Below, piece after piece: positions 60,254 to 64,000 of a DNA stretch of 64,000 nucleotides (position 1 is the first letter of the stretch; each line of letters opens with the position of its first letter). Position numbers and translations under genes: made by a program. The stretch comes from Thuidium tamariscinum. Taxonomy: Eukaryota > Streptophyta > Bryopsida > Hypnales > Thuidiaceae. The notes beneath the pieces were generated by a model. That model saw only the letters and a program-made list of their open reading frames with translations, did no database searches and was not told where the DNA came from. The stretch spans positions 40,577,082-40,641,081 of the forward strand of contig OX344751.2 of NCBI GenBank assembly GCA_947034885.2. The letters are read 5' to 3'.

Positions 60254-62152
60254 CGTGAAGGTGCACGATTTGTGGTTCAACCACTTCCGAGATCTGCTGG
60301 TCTAATTATTCTTCACGACGCTGAAGACGTCTTCCTGCGGGGGATATGAAACCTGTGAACGCAATTGACAGAAAGATTCATTAAGGAGTCCCAGAGCTCA
60401 ATCACGCGAGTGGAAGTAATGTCACAGTTACGGTGATATAATTGGATCAAGCGAGCTCACAAGAAAACGACACTTTCTGCTTTTCGAATCTCGGAATTCT
60501 TGGCATCCCGGATTTTTGACCAAAGTAGAGAGCAATCTCCACCACTCAAAAGCATTCAACAGATAAAACGAAGAGCAAGATTGAGACCAGTTTCTGTGGA
60601 CACCCAACGCGCGCAGACTTGCTGCAATCGAGAAAGGGCTTCAGGAGCTGAATCACGTAACTGAAGGTTATGTCACAGTTTTTGGTGATGATTGGATCAA
60701 CCAAGTTCACAGAAAAAAGAAACTTATCCTTCTCGAATCTCAACTTAACCAACACCCGACCACAGAAACAGCGAAACACTACTATCCAGGCGAAATTTCC
60801 ATCGCTCACAGTATGAAACAACACAGAAACGAACAACAAGATTGACTTCTGTAGCGGTACACCAAAACGCAAACTGAAAGAAAAGCGCAATAGAGTGACG
60901 ATGCTTGAGTTTGTTGCAATCGCAGCAAAAATAGAGGCAATACGCATCAGCACCAAAAGATTCACACCAAACCTGGCCTCTGTTTTCACATTCAGCGGTC
61001 ACAACAGCCTATCAAAAGAGAATTCCTCGCACAGCCAGCACCGCCCTCCGGCCAATAGCGAAGATATTTGCACTCCACTAAACCCCCAACAACCCTTCCA
61101 CACTCGCAGCATTTTCAGACCAAAACGACCTTCAAAGAGCACCAGTCACCTGGGCAACGGATGTAAATTGCAGCTGAAGATCGATCCCGGATTCTTATCC
61201 TCTACGAATTCAAATACAGAACCCGTGCATGACGTGCTGGCTGATCTGATCACCGGAGATTTCCATGCACGAAGAATGTGCACCCTGAGCTTAAATTGCA
61301 CCTCTGGCCAATGAGTTTTTGATGAACCTCATCGCTTCGATTACAGGACTTCGCGTGATTTTTTTATTAATTTCGAAGAGGACATAAGTGGGCTCCGAGG
61401 CGCCCAAGGGAGACACTCCGCAATTCGGATCGGATGAGCTGGAAACTAGTCACGAAGATTATCTCCGAACCCATGCCATGCCATCGCAATTGTACACCAT
61501 TCAAACAAAGCGTCTGTTTCTGATGGCAGCTGGGATGATTCACATGGCGCGACGCACTGACTGGCAAGGTGGGTGATGGAGAATAGAACTAGGAATTTGT
61601 CAGTCGGAATTATAATAACAAAGATTATAAAATCTTTCCGTCGCTCAGGGCCAGGAGCATCTTTTTGACGAGAATAGTGGTAGGTAGACTGGGGAGAAGC
61701 CACGGCCTTGTTGCTGGACAACGACAAGCTCTAAATGCGAATCCTACGTAGACTGCCTTCCAAATTTAGGACCTTGAATATTTTTTTAAAAGAGTGCATG
61801 TGAAACAATTCAATTTGGAGCTACGTGAAAAAGTTAGATCCTCTCGCATACAGTGCTAGAGCTCTCGTCTACAGTAGTCATTTCAAGCGGAAGATTCCAC
61901 GGAAACCAGGTGACGGACCAGGCGAGAGGATCTTTACCACATTCCCTACAAATTGTACTGTAGTACTGTACTGGCAAATAGTAAAAGCAAAACGAATTAT
62001 TTGCACTAACTTTTAAGAACGAGAACGATTGATAAGATACCGACAGGCATTCCTGTGGTTGGAATGTTGGCGGATTGCGGGGGATGCGGGGGTGTTGCCG
62101 TCCAGTGAGCGAGGCTCAACTGCGAAGGCCAAGCCACAGATTCAGACACAAG
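60254..62152. other. Leader and upstream region of the TSUP gene; no supported gene
   Basis: The GC-balanced DNA to about 61.6 kb has open frames on both strands (for example 139 codons from 60895, +), none with domain features. Part of it is an internal duplication listed next. A promoter for the TSUP gene is expected here. Confidence 0.45.
60380..60885. repeat. Two tandem copies of an about 251-bp unit upstream of the TSUP gene
   Basis: AATCACG followed by a GTGGAAGTAATGTCACAG block at 60400 recurs at 60651 as AATCACGTAACTGAAGGTTA. Both continue with a GATTGGATCAA block, a CTTCTCGAATCT / TTTTCGAATCT block and an AAACGAA-AGCAAGATTGA block. Confidence 0.65.
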
Positions 62153-63077
62153 TTAACCCTTACCCCTGAAAGCCCATTGTCCCCTCCGGGAACAATTTGG
62201 AGTTTGGGCAGGTTCTGTAGACCTCAATTTTTAATGAATCTTCTTGAAACTTTCTCATAAGATAGGAAAATTGATTAGCTTTGAGGGAATATAATTTTTA
62301 TTTCAATTGATGTCCGGGAGCAAAAGTTATACCACAAAAAGCACGGATTTTTACTTGGCGGGCTGAAAAATAAATCCACAAAAACTCGAAATTAAAACTT
62401 TAAATGTTTTTATCTTATAAATTATATTTTTGTCTATGTGTGAAGCTTTTATTCATTCCATTTGGATTAGTTATGTGAAAGTTATGAACAATCTTGATTT
62501 CAGGCAATTTTTGAAAAAATAACTTATAGGATTCATTTCTTAATGCAATTTTCACAATTTTTCAAAAAAAATTGCTTGACAAGGTTAAATTTGATTGCTA
62601 GAACAATCTCACCATTGGGATTATTGTATTTCAATTCCATCTTAGAGCTATTAACAATTTAATTTTTCTTTCAATCTTGAACCTACCTCTACTTAATAAT
62701 TTTTTAAGGAATGACAATCAAGCATTGTTTTTTTTGAGATTTTTTTCCTAGACTTTGAACTCAATTCTTAAACATAAAAAATTTTTAATCCAAAGTCCAT
62801 AGTGTAAAAAAATTCAACAAATGGCAATCGAAGTTATCTGAAATTGCAAGATAGTGTTTTAAAAAACTATGTTTTCCAACTTTGAATGCTCATATCTTTC
62901 AATCTATACAGTCAAACTTCATGAAATTTTTACTACACGATTTCAGACAAACAAAGTAGAAGATCCTACGGTCAAATTCTATAAAAACATTTTTTTTGTT
63001 CTTTGGATGAACGCAACAAAAATGGCAGTTTTGAGTGGTTTTTGATAGAAAAATGGCCTTGGGCCTTTAGGGGTTAA
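62153..63077. repeat. TTAACCCC-end repeat family, copy D (about 925 bp)
   Basis: The left end is TTAACCCTTACCCCTGAAAG and the reverse complement of the right end is TTTAACCCCTAAAGGCCC, so the ends are imperfect inverted copies. The right interior shares ACTCAAAACTGCCATTTTTG and a GTAGGATCTTCTAC block with the elements at 26446 and 40126. No coding capacity. Confidence 0.6.
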
Positions 63078-64000
63078 AGGATAGACGGGTGACTATGAAA
63101 AATGATGCATTTTGATACCATGTAAAGCGTTGGTATATCAAATTTCAAAACCATTCATTAGGGGTAGTCACAACTTCTTTCAACACCCAGATTTCACAAA
63201 AGAATGAGGGAACACAAGGTCTAATTAGAAATCGATTAGCATGAAAGAGCTATAATATCCCTTTCAAATGTGGTGAGCGTGCAAAATCGGAATCATGCGA
63301 ATGCGTTTCTGGCTTTCCCTTCATTGGTGAGATCGGCAACTCCGACACTGCAATCGGCAACTTCCAATAACAACTTCGCTCGCTAAGGATTCTTCACACC
63401 GCTTATTCACCTTTGGAGTAGAATAAGCAACACAACGAAGTCTTCAACGTCGAAGAATATTCCGACACCAAGCAAGCTACGAAAACCAACCCTAAGCCGC
63501 CACAAGATTATTCGGTGGAGAAGTTTGGCTCCATGAAAGAGCCATGACTACCCTTATTGCAAGTCAATGCATTGGAGAAGATTTCTCCTTTCCACCCCTA
63601 TAACTAGGGATGGATATTTGTATTTTTGTCCTCTACAGAAAAATCCCTTGTCATTCATCGGATGCCAAACATCCGTGTTGACGTTTATGGATTAAGTACT
63701 CCGTATGTTTTGGAATGCTTTCGTATTTGGAGTATTATAGTACTTACAAGTCAAGATTTTGCAAAGAAAAACTTCATCTATATTAGAGTTAATGGTAATG
63801 TGTGTGCAATTGGGGACAAGGAGTCAAAGTTTGGAAAAAACACAATACAAAATTCCTTGGAGCACCAAAATTGAGGTCCATTAAAAGTTTGGTGCCGAGT
63901 TTTTTTTACTGTTCTCAATTATATCTCCCCCTAACACCCTCTTTCAAATTGGGGTTTCCTTTACAATTAACTCTATTAGAATTCATCGTAAAATTAGTTT
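63078..64000. other. Right-end spacer, possibly part of a larger element cut by the window
   Basis: From 63.27 to 63.55 kb the DNA is GC-richer. At 63887 there is TTTGGTGCCG, reminiscent of the TTTGGCGCCGTTGCCGG-type primer-binding sites of some plant LTR retrotransposons, but the following bases do not fit. An 82-codon plus frame at 63626-63874 has no recognised family. Confidence 0.25.

Noticed and set aside
60895-61314. 139-codon plus-strand frame upstream of the TSUP gene
   Set aside because: No domain features; it partly overlaps the 251-bp tandem duplication and probably lies in the TSUP leader or promoter.
63880-63900. TTTGGTGCCG as a retrotransposon primer-binding site
   Set aside because: Only about ten bases fit, no LTR end precedes it convincingly, and the window stops before any internal domain could be seen.

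Overview
The window is nuclear DNA of a land plant. Five protein genes can be read almost completely. All are split by GT-AG introns of roughly 70-1,000 bp, and all are plant housekeeping or transport families: a WAT1-like transporter, a molybdenum cofactor sulfurase, a chloroplast DUF3007 protein, an NAD(P)-dependent MDR reductase and a plant-type TauE/SafE transporter. Short introns, compact genes and AT-rich spacers full of small DNA transposons would suit a moss or another non-seed plant, but this is inference; no species-specific marker was seen.

Layout. 1-211 is the tail of a gene entering from the left, perhaps a PPR-type helical-repeat protein. About 2.8-5.3 kb (+) is the 7-exon WAT1-related EamA transporter. 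It converges on a 20-exon molybdenum cofactor sulfurase (MCSU/ABA3 type, 948 aa) at 6,055-15,418 (-). A GC-richer patch at 15.4-16.2 kb may hold a broken or partly seen divergent gene. After an AT-rich repeat tract comes the 4-exon DUF3007 plastid membrane protein (22,475-24,796, -). From 25 to 51 kb no conventional gene could be confirmed. That block is a patchwork of short terminal-inverted-repeat elements, fold-backs and minisatellites, with two weak transcription-unit candidates on the minus strand (33.5-34.2 kb and about 39.5 kb). The right side carries a 5-exon MDR reductase (51,861-54,883, -) and a 5-exon TauE/SafE transporter (56,655-60,253, -), then more repeats to the end.

The genes do not form an operon or an evident pathway cluster. 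Two of them touch sulfur chemistry (MCSU sulfurates the Mo cofactor; some TauE/SafE proteins move sulfite or sulfonates), but they lie 41 kb apart with unrelated genes between.

The most distinctive content is the mobile DNA. Two fold-back elements have CACTA ends and exact 3-bp target duplications. One hAT-type element has an exact 8-bp target duplication. A set of repeats of about 0.2-2.3 kb is bounded by TTAACCCCTAAA-like inverted ends, and one member contains two younger elements. A 563-bp fold-back lies next to a possible mini-gene. I found no CRISPR array, rRNA, convincing tRNA or complete autonomous transposon. Exon coordinates were derived by hand from splice signals and reading-frame continuity.
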